The notes under the pieces: generated by a model | What the model was told of the DNA's origin: nothing | The model's database searches: none | What the model saw: the letters and a program-made list of their open reading frames with translations, nothing else | Position numbers and translations under genes: made by a program | NCBI GenBank assembly: GCA_027924585.1 | Contig: BSBM01001387.1 | Coordinates: 372,001-436,000 of the forward strand | Reading direction: 5' to 3' | Length of the DNA stretch: 64,000 nt | From: Larix kaempferi | Taxonomy: Eukaryota; Streptophyta; Pinopsida; Pinales; Pinaceae | In this document: positions 22,091 through 33,089 of the stretch, piece after piece | Numbering within the stretch: the stretch's first letter is position 1 | Layout: each line of letters opens with the position of its first letter

Positions 22091-24210
22091 AAAGCAGGGC
22101 AAGCATCTCATCTTTCCCTCTCAAGGAGGGAAACGTTCTCTTCGACTCCAAGTCTTCCGCGAAAGTATTCGAACTTCACTCTGGGAAGTGCCTTGGTGAG
22201 AACATCCGCAGTCTGGTTGTCTGTCGACACTTACTGTAACTCGACCGCACCTTTCTGCACCATATCACGAATGAAGTGATATCGAATCTCGATATGCTTC
22301 GACCTGTCGTGAAATATAGGATTCACTGACATCTGCACACAGCTCTAGTTATCACAGTGAATCACGGTCGGCTCTGGAATCTGGCCAAACAATCCTGCCA
22401 AGAGTTTACGAAGCCAAACTGCTTCTCGAGCTGCTGTGTTGGCAGCCATGTACTCGACCTCTGCAGTACTGAGTGCTACTGAGTTCTACTTCCTGTTGCA
22501 CCAGGAAATAACTGCAGAACCCAAACTGAAGCAACATCCAGAAGTACTCTTCCAATCTGCAACACATTCGGCCCAATCTGAGTCTGTAAACCCCTGCAAT
22601 ATCAGGTTACCATCTGAAGCATATTTCAATCCATATCCCACAGTGCCACGTAAGTATCTGAGCACATGTTTTGTAGCAATCCAGTGAATCTGCCTCAGTT
22701 CGCACATGAACTGACTAAGGGCATTCACAGCAAAACATATATCTCGTTTGGTGTTGGTCAAATACATCAATGACCCAATCAACTGGCGATAGATGATGGG
22801 ATCAAACAAATCAGACTCTGAAGTAGAATCTCTCAACTTCTTCCAATTTGCATCCATCGGAGTAGCCATGGACTTGCAGTCCAACATTCCAAATCTCTTC
22901 AATATATCGATGGTGTATTTTCCTTGTCCTAGGAAAATCTCTTTCTGCCTCTGCCATACTTCTAATCTCAAAAAGTAATGCATCAAACCAAGGTCTTTCA
23001 TTTCAAACTCAGAGGCGAGATTCTTCTGACACCATACAATGAGTTTCTTATTTCCAATGAGAAACAAGTCATCAACATATAATACCAAGATCAGTGGCTC
23101 GTCATCTACAACCTTGTAGTAAAGGTTGGGGTCTGCATCACTCTTGGAAAATCCCAAGCTCACCAGGAATTTGTCTATTCGTCCATACCAAGCACGAGGT
23201 GCTTGCTTGAGGCCATACAATGCCTTCTTCAGTATGCCTACATGAGACTCCTTTCCTTGGACAATAAACCCATCTGGTTGTTCGATGTAAACTTCTTCCT
23301 CAATAAAACCATTGAGAAAAGTTGTCTTCACATCCATCTGATGCAACTTCCATCCCATAGCTGAAGCAATCGCGATAATGGATCAGATGGAAGTATATCG
23401 GGCCACAGGAGCAAAAGTCTCATCATAATCAACTCCCTCTTTCTGAGAGAATCCTCTAGCTACGAATCTGGCGTTGTATTTCTCAACACTGCCATCTGCT
23501 CCATGCTTGATCTTATATAACCACATAGAAGTTACGACTGACTTCTCCTCAGGTGTCGGCTCAACCTCCCACACATCATTCTTCATGATGGATTGATATT
23601 CTTCCATCATGGCATCCTTCCAAACTTGATGTTTGGATGCTTCTTCGTAAGTTGTGGGTTCTGAGTCAATAATGTTGCTCATTAGAGCTAAATAGCTGGA
23701 GAATCTCTGAGGTCTCTTGCTTTCTCTGAAAGTGCCATGTGGAGCATCATACCCCTCTGCATCCTGCAGTGTCTGTTGTGCCCATCTAGGTCTTTTCCGA
23801 CCTGTCACGTCTCTGGGGATATCAACTGGATCTATGGGATCGATAGGTTCATCCTTTTCTACTGACTCCCTCTGAACTGGAGGGGGAGAAGATCTCATCT
23901 CTTTTGGTTCTATCATTTCTGCGTCATCAATCTCCATATCTGATCCTCTGCCTTTCTTGACAGCCATTTCTTCTTCAAAGGTTACATCCCTACTGACTTC
24001 AATCTGTCTAGATCCTGGAATGTAAATTCTGTAAGCCTTCGAAGACTCACTGTATCCCACAAAGGTACCATTCTTGCCTGAAGGTTCTAACTTTGATCTT
24101 TTCTCTTTGGGCACATGAATGTAGACTGGACAGCCAAAAAGCCGGAGATGGCCCACTTCTGGTTTCACACCTGTGAACGCTTCTACCGAGGTCATCCTTC
24201 TAGGCTGAGA
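22090..24210 (-). pseudogene. pol: Pol of copia B: integrase C-terminus, RT, RNase H
   Basis: On minus: an integrase C-terminal region (about 24,195-23,960) with LRLFGCPVYIHVP, GTFVGYSESSKAYRIY and VSRDVTFEEE. A Pro-rich linker follows, then RT with MKNDVWEVEPTP, FVARGFSQKEGVDY, ETFAPVAR, a TGA stop near 23,380, QMDVKTTFLNG, YGLKQAPRAWY and catalytic LYVDDLFL. RNase H has DSDWAECV and FSLGSAVISW, a frameshift near 22,486, then YMAA, a stop after C-D-N, and HIEIRYHFIRD. Protease and the integrase DDE core are absent. RT/RNase H would copy genomic RNA to cDNA. Confidence 0.93.
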
Positions 24211-24840
24211 GTCATATTCCAGAAAGCTTCTTGTTGAACATCAACAGGATTCATATGTCCATCGAAACAAGTTTTCTCTTGTAGGCCAAATCTCATGGTC
24301 TTTTCCCTACAAGTCAAATCCCGACTGATGATCAGTGACATTTTATAATCAATTTGAAAAAACAAATAGTTTACACAGGCATCTTTAGCTAATACTTTAT
24401 CACAACAATCATGAACATGTCTAACAAACACTTCTGGGAAGTATCTAGATGTTTGTTATCTCCACTAGACCATGCCATCAAGAGTGTGCACTACCCTAAG
24501 CATGCAAGAGGGAGATATCATCTAGACTAACTTCATGAAATGTTGTGTAGCTCATATGCATAATATAACAGGGTAAACTATATCAACTGCTCAATACATT
24601 AGATCTGCACATAAAGAGCATATAAGACAAAAAACAGATCTATGTAAGCAAGAAAATGAAATACTTATCTCTTATTGTTTTGGTGTGTGGGCCCCCACTG
24701 CCTTCTTGTGGGAACCATAAGAGATCTTCGTTCTTGCATTCTGGATCTTCTAGAAGAGGAACTCCATACGATCATCATCCCTTTGCTTCTTGCGATGATG
24801 ATCCTCTTCTACATGAGCAGTAGAGGCGTCATGCTTCCTT
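24211..24840 (-). other. Non-coding spacer of copia B replacing protease and integrase core
   Basis: No coding frame is recognisable. It is collinear with A 11,181-11,980 (GGTCTTTTCCCTACAAGTC, GAGTGTGCACTACCCTAAGC, CCCCCACTGCCTTCTTGTGGG). A functional copia should have more than 1 kb of protease plus integrase here. Sharing by A and B shows the replacement predates both insertions. Confidence 0.75.
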
Positions 24841-25560
24841 TTACTTGAACTTCAACAACTGTTTGCGTAGTGTCCATATTTTCTGCACCTATAGCATTGA
24901 ACTTGAGATAAGTCCTTCTTCTCCTTTTGATCTGGGCAAGGACTTGGTCTCCGATCTTGGTGCTTGTGTTTATGAAACTTCCTACCTTTTCCCTTACCCT
25001 TCATGGCATGAGAAACAAAAGCTTGGTTCTCCTCAGGTTGAGTGTCATGACCATGGAGTCTTTGACGTGCTGCGATCCTTGTCTCCTCCTGAGAGCAATC
25101 TGCCCAAAGCTTGTCAAACTTTGGTAGTTTAGATCTACCACTTATGCTTTGGATAAAGGACTCCCATGATGGTGGAAGTCCATTTAAAGTGTGGAGTACA
25201 AGCTCCTTATCGCCAATAGGATCTCCACTGGTGCTGAGCTTGTCTCTGAGTTCTGCGATCCTCATAAAGTATGAGGCAATGGATTCCAACTTCGCTATCT
25301 TCATATTTGAGAGTTGGTTTCTCAAAGTCATGGAGACATTTAGGCTAGTGTGTTCAAACAACTTCATAATGGTCTTGAACATCTTCCTAGCATTCTTCTT
25401 ACCTGAGATCTGAGGAACCAAATGATCTCTCATGGAATCCACAAGAATCCTTCTTGCTTTAGCATCATTCTTCCTCCATCGAGATTTATCTTCTTTGGCT
25501 TCTGGTTCGGGGACCTTCTCATTTACATATAGTAGAAGATCATTTTCTTCTAGGAGTAAG
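24841..25560 (-). pseudogene. gag: copia Gag of element B, N-terminus missing
   Basis: UBN2-type Gag on minus. It starts within the N-terminal domain (LLLLEENDLLLYV, near 25,545) and runs through HLVPQISGKKNARKMF, ETIM-like helices, LHTLNGLPPSWESF and KLWADCSQEETR. A basic segment (GKGKGRKFHKHKHQ) and an intact CCHC zinc knuckle follow, CYRCRKYGHYANSC, near 24,855-24,895. From 25,442 to 24,852 it is open without stops. The first 60-80 residues normally present in this family are missing. Confidence 0.9.
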
Positions 25561-25859
25561 AGAACCCTAGATTTCTAGGAGATAAAGTTGGAGGCTCCTT
25601 CCAACCGATCTTCAATCTTCATCCCAATCATCTTGATTTGCGGATCTGGATCAGAAACCTAGCAGGAGCTAGGTCAAAAATAAAAGTTCTCGGAATTTAA
25701 TTCCGTCTTCACCAATGGATTAGTCTAGCCAAAAACGAAATTCCTGTGGCTCTTTTTCTTCAAAATAAGGGGTGAAGACTTCACAAGATGAAACCCTAAT
25801 TCCGGCAAGGTTCCGACAATGCTTCGGCAATGGCTTCTTCTAGAATGGCTCTAATACCA
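25561..25859 (-). other. 5' leader and PBS of copia B
   Basis: Non-coding leader matching A 12,040-12,474. The last 13 bases on plus before the LTR (GGCTCTAATACCA) are the PBS TGGTATTAGAGCC on minus. Confidence 0.8.
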
Positions 25860-26488
25860 TGTTAAATTTCATACATTCATAGCATAAAACATAAATGCAT
25901 TACCAAGATCACTAGAAGTAAGACAAAGCACAAAACAACAACTGTTAAATTTCATACATTCATAGCATAAAACATAAATGCATTAGCAAGATCACTAGAA
26001 GTAAGACAAAGCACAAAACAACAACACAGAGTTTTACCCTGGGAAACCCAATAGGGAGAAAACCCAACAACCTTCGCAAAGAGATGATAATTCTGAGATC
26101 AGAGTACAAATGAAGAAAGAGAGAGAAACTGAAAGTATCTTTCACAAGTAACCAACCCAAATAAATCTCCTCCTTCTAGTGATGCGAAAATCTGCTCCTC
26201 CAAGTGATGCGCAATTCACAAGTATGAGAATGAGATAATGAGGTGCACAAGCCGCATATTTATACATGTGCGAAACTGGAAAATTTCCTTATGGGGCCGA
26301 CTTGTCTTTGGGGGCAATAAATATTTTATTTTTAATATTTTATTAATTACTTTTGCACCCCAAGACTTACATTGATTCTTTCATGTGTTTACATAATGTT
26401 CTTCTCCCTTAGGAGGTATAACCAAGTACAATGATGGTACAATGAAATATAATAAATAATATCTTCCAAAGTTGTACAAAATCCAACA
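25860..26488 (-). repeat. 5' LTR of copia B with an 83-bp terminal duplication
   Basis: 629 bp. The first 83 bp on plus (TGTTAAATTTCATAC to CAACAAC, 25,860-25,942) are repeated at once from 25,943; the other LTR has one copy. The remaining sequence is nearly identical to the left LTR, apart from a short TTTTATT insertion. Confidence 0.93.
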
Positions 26489-28809
26489 ATAAACTATCAC
26501 AACCACTTTCAGATCTAAGTAATCAACACCACTATAGCATATAGGTGGACATCAACATTTAAATAACATTAACCATGCAATTTTATTGTACTTGAAGTAA
26601 GAACATCCACTGTAAAAATAAGCAAATTTCAGACTGTTGTAAATGTAGAAATCAGAGCTCTTTTTTTACTAAAATCATCAGACTTGTAATACCTCTTTCT
26701 CGGACCTATTTTAGACAAAAATCAGACCTTTACTTCCATCAAATGAGATCACAATTAGTACATGAAGTTACCTTGATAAAATCATTGGAAAACAAACCTC
26801 ATTTTTATTGTATGTGTATATAGGTACAGGGTTGTCCTGTAGTGATGGTTATGCAGAGAAGAGCAGAAAAGGTGCAGCAAAGAGTGGTTAAAGGAGGAGG
26901 AGAAAGCGAATGGTAGGAAGAGGAGAAGGGAAGGAAATGTGAAGGTGGGGAATGAATGGAGGATAAGGGAATAGGAAAAGAGAGGGCAGCGAAGGGAAAG
27001 GAGAATGGGCAGCAAACAAGGCTAGGGAGATGGAGAGAAGGAAAGAGAAGGCAATGAAGTACGGAGCAGAGGCAGCGAGGGTTTGGAAAAGGAATGCGAA
27101 GGGTAAGGTAGAGTGGCGAGGAGAGAAGAAGGGAAAGAGGGTAAGGTTAGGGATGCAATTAAGGTTTTAGATTTAAGGTTTTAGGTTTAGGTTTTTCCTT
27201 TTGAAATTTATGTACAAAACAAAAATAAAAATAAAACTAATTACAAAAAAAAAAAAAAAAAAATTAATATTTACAATGTAAAATGAGGGTTTTTAGGGAT
27301 TTTTTAAAATTTTAAATTTTTAGGGCTTCCTAAAATTTCGCCATAAGGTATTTAGGGCTTAAAATGGCAGGCCGACATTATAGGGAGGGCCGAAATTTTA
27401 GGAAGGCCAAAAATTGAAAAAATATATATTTTTTGATTTTTTAGGGTTTTTTGGGAATTTTTTATTTTTTAAGATTTTAGGGCTTCCTAAAATTTCGCCC
27501 TAGGGTTTTTAGGGTTAAAGAAGGCAAAGGGAAATTGTAGGAGAGAGGGCCGAAATTTTAAGAAGGCCAAAAAATTGAAAAAAAAAAAAATTTATTTTCT
27601 AGGGTTTTTAACATAAAATTACAGACCTAATTCTACCATGAAAATGCAAGTGAAATTTAGTAAAAGTTGATAACTTAGGGTTTTAATGGATGTTACCCCA
27701 AACCCTAGCCTTAGAGAAAGGTGACCAAACCAACCTTCCTCTTGGAGGTAATTCTAATTGCTACTAGGTTAGGGCTTCGTGAAGCAACCTCTAGGGTTGG
27801 TTTCAAGAACCTAAACTAGGGCAACGTTGGAGATCCAAGGCCAAACTTTGTAAAAACGTCCTTTTGAAAGCGTTTTTACTATAAAATGAGGATAGAATAG
27901 CAGGCAAAATCCCTATTCAAAAATAATGTAGCCCTAGGGCTACCATTCAATCATTCAAGATGCAAAACTTACCTACCATTCACCAAGCAAACCTTAAAAA
28001 TGTAAAAGAGTTACTTGAGCATGAGTTATTCCAACCATTCTAGCATCCACAAAGCATAAGGAAGACAAAGAAAGCATCCAACTTCATCCAAGAGCAAGAA
28101 GAATCATCCCTCCAAGAGGTGCACATCACTTCATAAGGCCTTTCTAGGGTAAAAGAGTAGCATAATGAATTTTATCCCATAAGTTGTTATCTTAAAATGA
28201 AGTGAGAAGTGTATTTATACTTTTTTCACACTCACTTTACAAAAATTAAAAAATATCCAGGCCGACATGCCTTTTAAAATGTCAATTTGAAATAAAAAAT
28301 GTCAACTTAAAATTAAAACAATAATAATATAAAATAATCAAATCTATGGGTAATTTGGGGCATTTTCCCCAGAATTTACCCACATGACTAAAATGGCTAA
28401 AAATGAGCATATTGGTCCGTTCTGAAGGCCAGACCGCGGAGGGAGGGGTCGTCGTGCCCCATCTAACCCCAACAGTAGTGAAAATAACTCAACGCCCCCC
28501 CCCCCAATCAAGCACTACAGCCTGGCCTAGAGGACGACGTCATCATCAAGAGGAGCCCAAGGAGAGAGGGTGTTGGTGAGCTGGAGGGCTAGGAGGGTGT
28601 GGGAGGTGACCTGGAGTAGAGACATATCCCTCAATACTGAAAATCTGTCACTGGAATGATAAATCAAGGTCGGGGTCATGTGACCCAGTGATCCACCCCT
28701 GGAAGCCCCGGACACCAACCTCAGGGCTTCAAGCCCTTTCATGAGGCAGTCAACAATGCCACTAAGCCATAGTACTTCCAAAGGAGAAACCAGAGGGTCC
28801 AGTCATAAC
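26489..28809 (-). repeat. Body of solo LTR J
   Basis: Non-coding LTR sequence, A+T-rich with purine-rich and poly(A) stretches (about 26,860-27,150 and 27,245-27,600). The segment 28,130-28,800, read in reverse, matches K 39,600-40,200 with landmarks CCTCATGAAAGGGCTT, GTCACATGACCC, GATGGGGC and GTGAGTG. GGGCCGAAATTTT-like motifs recur near 27,385, 27,490 and 27,545. No gene. Confidence 0.8.
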
Positions 28810-29648
28810 CAGTGTTGCAAACATCGGCGTAGCGAAAAAAATCGGCAAGGTCCAGGAAACATCGTTTTGGGATATCTCGGCAGCACATCGGCAAACATCG
28901 GCAATAAATCGGCAAACTTGAAAAAAACACAAAAATATTCATTTTTTTTCAATTTTTTAAACATCTAAAGCAACAATAACATCAAATACGCACATTTCCA
29001 CATGAATATGAATTATGAAAACCTGTATATAAGATATATAAGATGTCTAGAGATACATCACACATCAAAAATGGATCATGTCCTGAATCCTAACTCCCAA
29101 GTCATAAAAAAAATAACAAATTTATCTCATGATCATCATGAGTCAATAATAATAATAAATTAAATTAATTAGTTCGACTAGGATATTGAATGCTCTACAA
29201 GGGCGGATTAATTAATGTTGTAAGAATGCTCTGAAATTAATTTATTAGTGCCATAAGAATGCACTAAACTTAATTAATTAGTGTTGTAAGAAATAAAAAT
29301 GCCTTGAAATTAATTAATTAGTGTCGTAAGAATGCTTTGCAAGGGCAAATTTCATAACAGGCTCCTCGCACTCCACCCTCCACAAAGTCAAAATCACCTT
29401 TAGAAAAAATCGGGAAAAAATCGGCAATATCTCAGGATAAATTGGGAAAAAATCGACAATATCTCATAAAAAATCAGCCCTGGGAAAAAATCGACAATAT
29501 CTCGGGATAAATCGGGAAAAAATCGGTAATATTCTCAGAAAAAATCGGCCCGTTTTTTTAGGCGATTTTTTTGAGAAAAAATTGGCAAGCAACAAAAATC
29601 GCGATTTTTCGGCACATCGCGATTTCTCGGACGATGTTTGCAACACTG
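28810..29648. mobile_element. hAT-type MITE (V) with perfect 17-bp TIRs
   Basis: 839 bp with perfect inverted ends CAGTGTTGCAAACATCG (28,810-28,826 and 29,632-29,648 in reverse) and perfect 8-bp TSDs GTCATAAC (28,802-28,809 and 29,649-29,656). K keeps the uninterrupted site (GGCCATAACCCC-like, near 39,605 in reverse). The ends are filled with AAAAAATCGGCAA-type repeats. The middle has tandem TTAATTAATTAGTG units (about 29,200-29,330). It encodes no transposase. Confidence 0.93.
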
Positions 29649-29759
29649 GTCATAACCCCTACTCAGAAAACATTGTCTAAACACCCTTCCTGGTCAAAAA
29701 AATGACCCCCTTTCCTTGGGGAACCTCTGCAGGTGCGCTGGTACTGGTACCACGTAACA

Positions 29760-30540
29760 GGGACATTGTGCCTAGACCAGAGAGGAAATAGCTAGTGAAT
29801 TCGAGATGGCTCTATAATATCAAGCATGCGACAGATAGCAAGATAGAGAAATACAAATTGAGGTTTGTGGCGAGAGGGTTCTCCGAGAAAGGGGGAGTGG
29901 ACTATGAGGAGAATTTTGCTCCAATCGCCAAGTATAAATCCAGTAGAGCAGAGATGTCTTTAGTCTCCATTATGGGATGGAGGATATATCAGATGGATGT
30001 GAAGATAGCTTTCCTTAATGGGATAACTGAGGAAAACGTGTACATCGAGTAACCTCGGGGCTTTAAGGTCAATGGGAACAAGTCCCATATTTGCAAGCTG
30101 GAAAAGGCCTTGTATGGACTCAAGCAGGCACCACATGCATGGTATTCCAGGATCAATGTATACTTTCAAATTATGGGTTTCACCCAAAGTGAAGTACATC
30201 CCAACCTATATTTCATATTTGTTGAATTTGAGGTTGATCTGCTAATTTTGGCGTTCTATGTAGATGACATGTTTCTTACAACTTCACAGAAGTTCATTGC
30301 AAAGTGCAAGTCAAATATGGCAGTTGAGTTCGAGATGAAGGACATTGGCATGATGCATTACTTCTTGGGATTAGAGGCTTGACAAAGACCAGGGTATATT
30401 TTTCTTGGTCAAGGTAAGTATGCAATCGAGATCCTAAAGAGATTTCAGATGGAGAACTGCAAACCCATGCTAGACATATGATCACTAATCTCAAGAAGGT
30501 TACTACTTTAGATTCAAATATGGTGTATTCTAGTACCCTT
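29760..30540 (+). pseudogene. pol: Reverse transcriptase of copia I
   Basis: Resumes after J with I-V-P-R-P-E, then SRWLYNIKHATD, FVARGFSEKGGVDYEENFAP, GWRIYQMDVKIAFLNG (palm Asp), a stop at E-N-V-Y-I-E-stop, YGLKQAPHAWYSR, catalytic FYVDDMFL, EFEMKDIGMMHYFLG and YAIEILKRF. It has at least three stops. Coding similarity ends near 30,530, where N begins. Confidence 0.92.
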
Positions 30541-32715
30541 TAGATTCTCTGTAGTGTGCCATATCAAATGTACCAAAGAGGAGGGGTCCTTTTTCATTGT
30601 AAAGGCCATGTTCGGGCTTGTTTTATGTACAAGTGTTGGTCTAGTAGGGCTCAAGACCCTTGGTCTGGTCATGGCAGGTCTTCTTGGTTTTCATTTCAAG
30701 GATTATTGGCTTAGTGGCTCTACTAACTACCCCTTGATGGGCGGAAGTCCCCCATCATGTTAGGCATTTATGCCCTGGGTTGGTGATCTTGTGCTTCTTG
30801 GGATGACTCAATTAGGAAACATGGCTTAGGGGCTCCCAGCCACACTTATGTTTATGCTATGTAGAAGGTGATTGCACATGTAAGGGTTGTCATACACGCC
30901 TTAGCACACCTCATGGATACCCCCTTGGACCTCTTCTTCTTTACACTACCTTCCTTTTGATCATCCTAGTCATCAAGGACAAATCGTCCACCTTCTTTGC
31001 AAGCTTGAAGAGGTCATACCACATAATGAAGGAGAGCATTGAGGGAAAAAGAACAACGTTGGGGTAAGATGGGGCATGACGTCCTCCTTCCAAGCTCAAC
31101 AGTTCATCATGTTGCAACACTTCATCATTTTTATCATTATTTTATGTTCTATGAGGTTTAGTCCCTAGATTGCCGATGACAAAACCCAAAAAAAATCATT
31201 TCAAGTCATTTTAAGACATTTTAGGTAGGTCTGCCTAGAGGAGTGAAAAGGTATGTGTTTTTGAAAAGGCATGTCTTGTCACAAATAAATAAGACACCCT
31301 CATTCATTTGTAACACAAGATCATGGGATCAGATAAAATATTATACTTATTTCTCCTTGTGTATTCTTGGCTAAGTGGTATGCACCTCCTTTGAGCAAAC
31401 TTTTGGTTTCTAAGGGTGGAATGTGATGTGGAGGCTTGTTTACTATCTTTTCAGGGCTTGCTAAAGGTGACAGGATTCTTGGGATTGTTACTCTCTTCTC
31501 GTTTATCTTCAGTTGTGGTAAGTTCTCTTTGTTTCTTGTCTTGCACTGCCAGAGGCATCCAACATAACCCTAACCTACGATTTTTATGCACAATAACAGT
31601 CTTGTAAGTGAGAGGCCTCTACTTGGAGAACCTCTCTTGTATTGGGCCTTGGCTTCTTTATTTTTCCCTAGTTAGGTCAAGATCAACACAACTTAGGGTT
31701 AAATGATTTTTCCCTAGCTCATACAAAATTGATTTGCCAAACTCTTAGAGGTACGTTGATCACGATTCCTCGATGCCCGAAGGGATATCACCTAGGTCTT
31801 ATTTCCCTTTTCTTCACCCATCTCTCTTTTTATCAAATTCTTGTACTATATATTGCAAAAAATACAAAAAAAATCAAATATTGTGAAAAACCCTAAAAAT
31901 TACATATTTTTGCAAAAATCCAAAAATATTTATTTGTGTGCCCTAGTTATATTAAGATTGTTGTTTTTTGAAGTTATTAATTGCTGTAATAAATTTTTGA
32001 AGTAGAGAAAATATTGAGAAAATCCAAAAAAAGTTGAAAAATCTTTAAAAACGATTTTTAGGTCAAAAAGTCCCTAAAAGAAGGTGACATCAAGCCTAGG
32101 TAAGGTGATGTCCGCCCTGGTATATTGTTATTGTAGGTCCATTTTGACAAAGAAATCAAACCCTAGGGGTTTGGAGAGGTTTCACCTAATTTCCTAGGTC
32201 ACTCAGAGTGACCCTGGCAGGATTTGAGGATTAATTTATTTTTTATTCACCTTGAATGCAGTAAATTGCAGATCTGAAGCATAAATCAGCTCCAAAACAC
32301 ATCATTCATCCATCAAAAGGAGGGATCCCTAGGGGGAATTGATGCGCCCCTTGTAGTTAGTTGCCAGGAGGTAACTTTTGGGTGATTTCAATGGTTAGTT
32401 GTGGATATTTCTCGCATTTTATCTTGTTGGTTATCATTGGTCCTAGCCTTCCAAGTCAAGAAAGCTACTTGGTCTTGTTACATACTTATCATTGCTCCTA
32501 GCCTTCCAAGTCAAGAAGTTTTATTCACACATTCTCGTCGACTCTACTAAGCATTGGTCTACTAATAGTGGGAAGGTTTCGTAGGGGTAGGCTTGCTTCA
32601 TTTGGATACTTTTCAGGCCCATTCTTATGTTATCCAGGTAGCCTCCCATGGCCCAAGCAGCAAAGCTAGAAGAGGAAGGGGGTTACATTGAGGTGACATT
32701 GGGTGTAACTCATTG
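30541..32715 (+). mobile_element. Insertion N in copia I, divergent J/K-type LTR
   Basis: About 2.2 kb of non-coding sequence between RT and RNase H of copia I. It shares K landmarks in K's orientation: GGGGTCC near the start, GATGGGGCATGACG (about 31,070) and GAGGTGACATTGGGT (about 32,690) near the end. A direct repeat of TCCTAGCCTTCCAAGTCAAG occurs near 32,441 and 32,495. I could not find a TSD, so both ends are approximate. Confidence 0.55.
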
Positions 32716-33089
32716 AAAAGTTGTCGATAGTAGTACTAAGACCACTGGGTCTGCTAGGTCCACAAACCTTCGATGATGGAAGGGTGCTAGTTTTTGAGGT
32801 ACAGATCCCATGTTGTACAGGCAATTGATTAGTTCCTTGACATATCTAGTCAAGTCTAAACCAGATATATGTTTTGCAGTGAAAACCTTGAGCCAGTTCT
32901 TGGTGAAGGCGAGGCAGGAGCATTGGGTAGCAACAAAATATGTGCTTAGATAGTTGAGGGGCAAGTTGAGTATGGCCTGAGATATCTTCGAGATGGTGAG
33001 GTGAAGTTGCAAGGATACACGAACTCAGATTGGGCAAGTAATGAATCAGACAAGAAGAGCACCTTGGGGTGTTACTTTAGCTTGGGATC
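32716..33089 (+). pseudogene. pol: RNase H of copia I, first half
   Basis: Encodes YRQLISSLTYLVKSKPDICF (about 32,810-32,870) and TLSQFLV, then HWVATKYVLR followed by a stop, YTNSDWASNESDKKS and GCYFSLGS, ending at GGATC where C inserted. The remaining residues continue from 36,277. Confidence 0.88.

Larger units (their letters stand above)
20880..26488 (-). mobile_element. Ty1/copia element B, both LTRs and exact TSD
   Basis: Complete-ended copia in J. The left LTR is 532 bp and the right 629 bp, both running TGTTAAATTTC...CCAACA on plus. Perfect 5-bp TSDs ATAAA occur at 20,875-20,879 and 26,489-26,493. The PBS on minus reads TGGTATTAGAGCC, directly left of 25,860. Coding order on minus: gag, a 0.6-kb non-coding spacer in place of protease and integrase core, integrase C-terminus, RT, RNase H, then a tandem array. 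It cannot be autonomous. Confidence 0.95.
13825..29759 (-). mobile_element. Solo LTR J with three nested insertions
   Basis: Bounded by TGTTATCGGGC on the left and CCACGTAACA on the right, with perfect TSDs GGGAC (13,820-13,824 and 29,760-29,764) in copia RT. Removing LINE U, copia B and MITE V leaves about 3.1 kb. The right end, read in reverse, matches the start of K (TGTTACGTGGTACC), and the left end matches the reverse of K's 3' end, so J is the inverted relative of K. A TATA box (TATAAATAC) lies on the minus strand near 28,215. No protein is encoded, so solo LTR is the simplest reading; a short non-autonomous element is possible. Confidence 0.85.
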
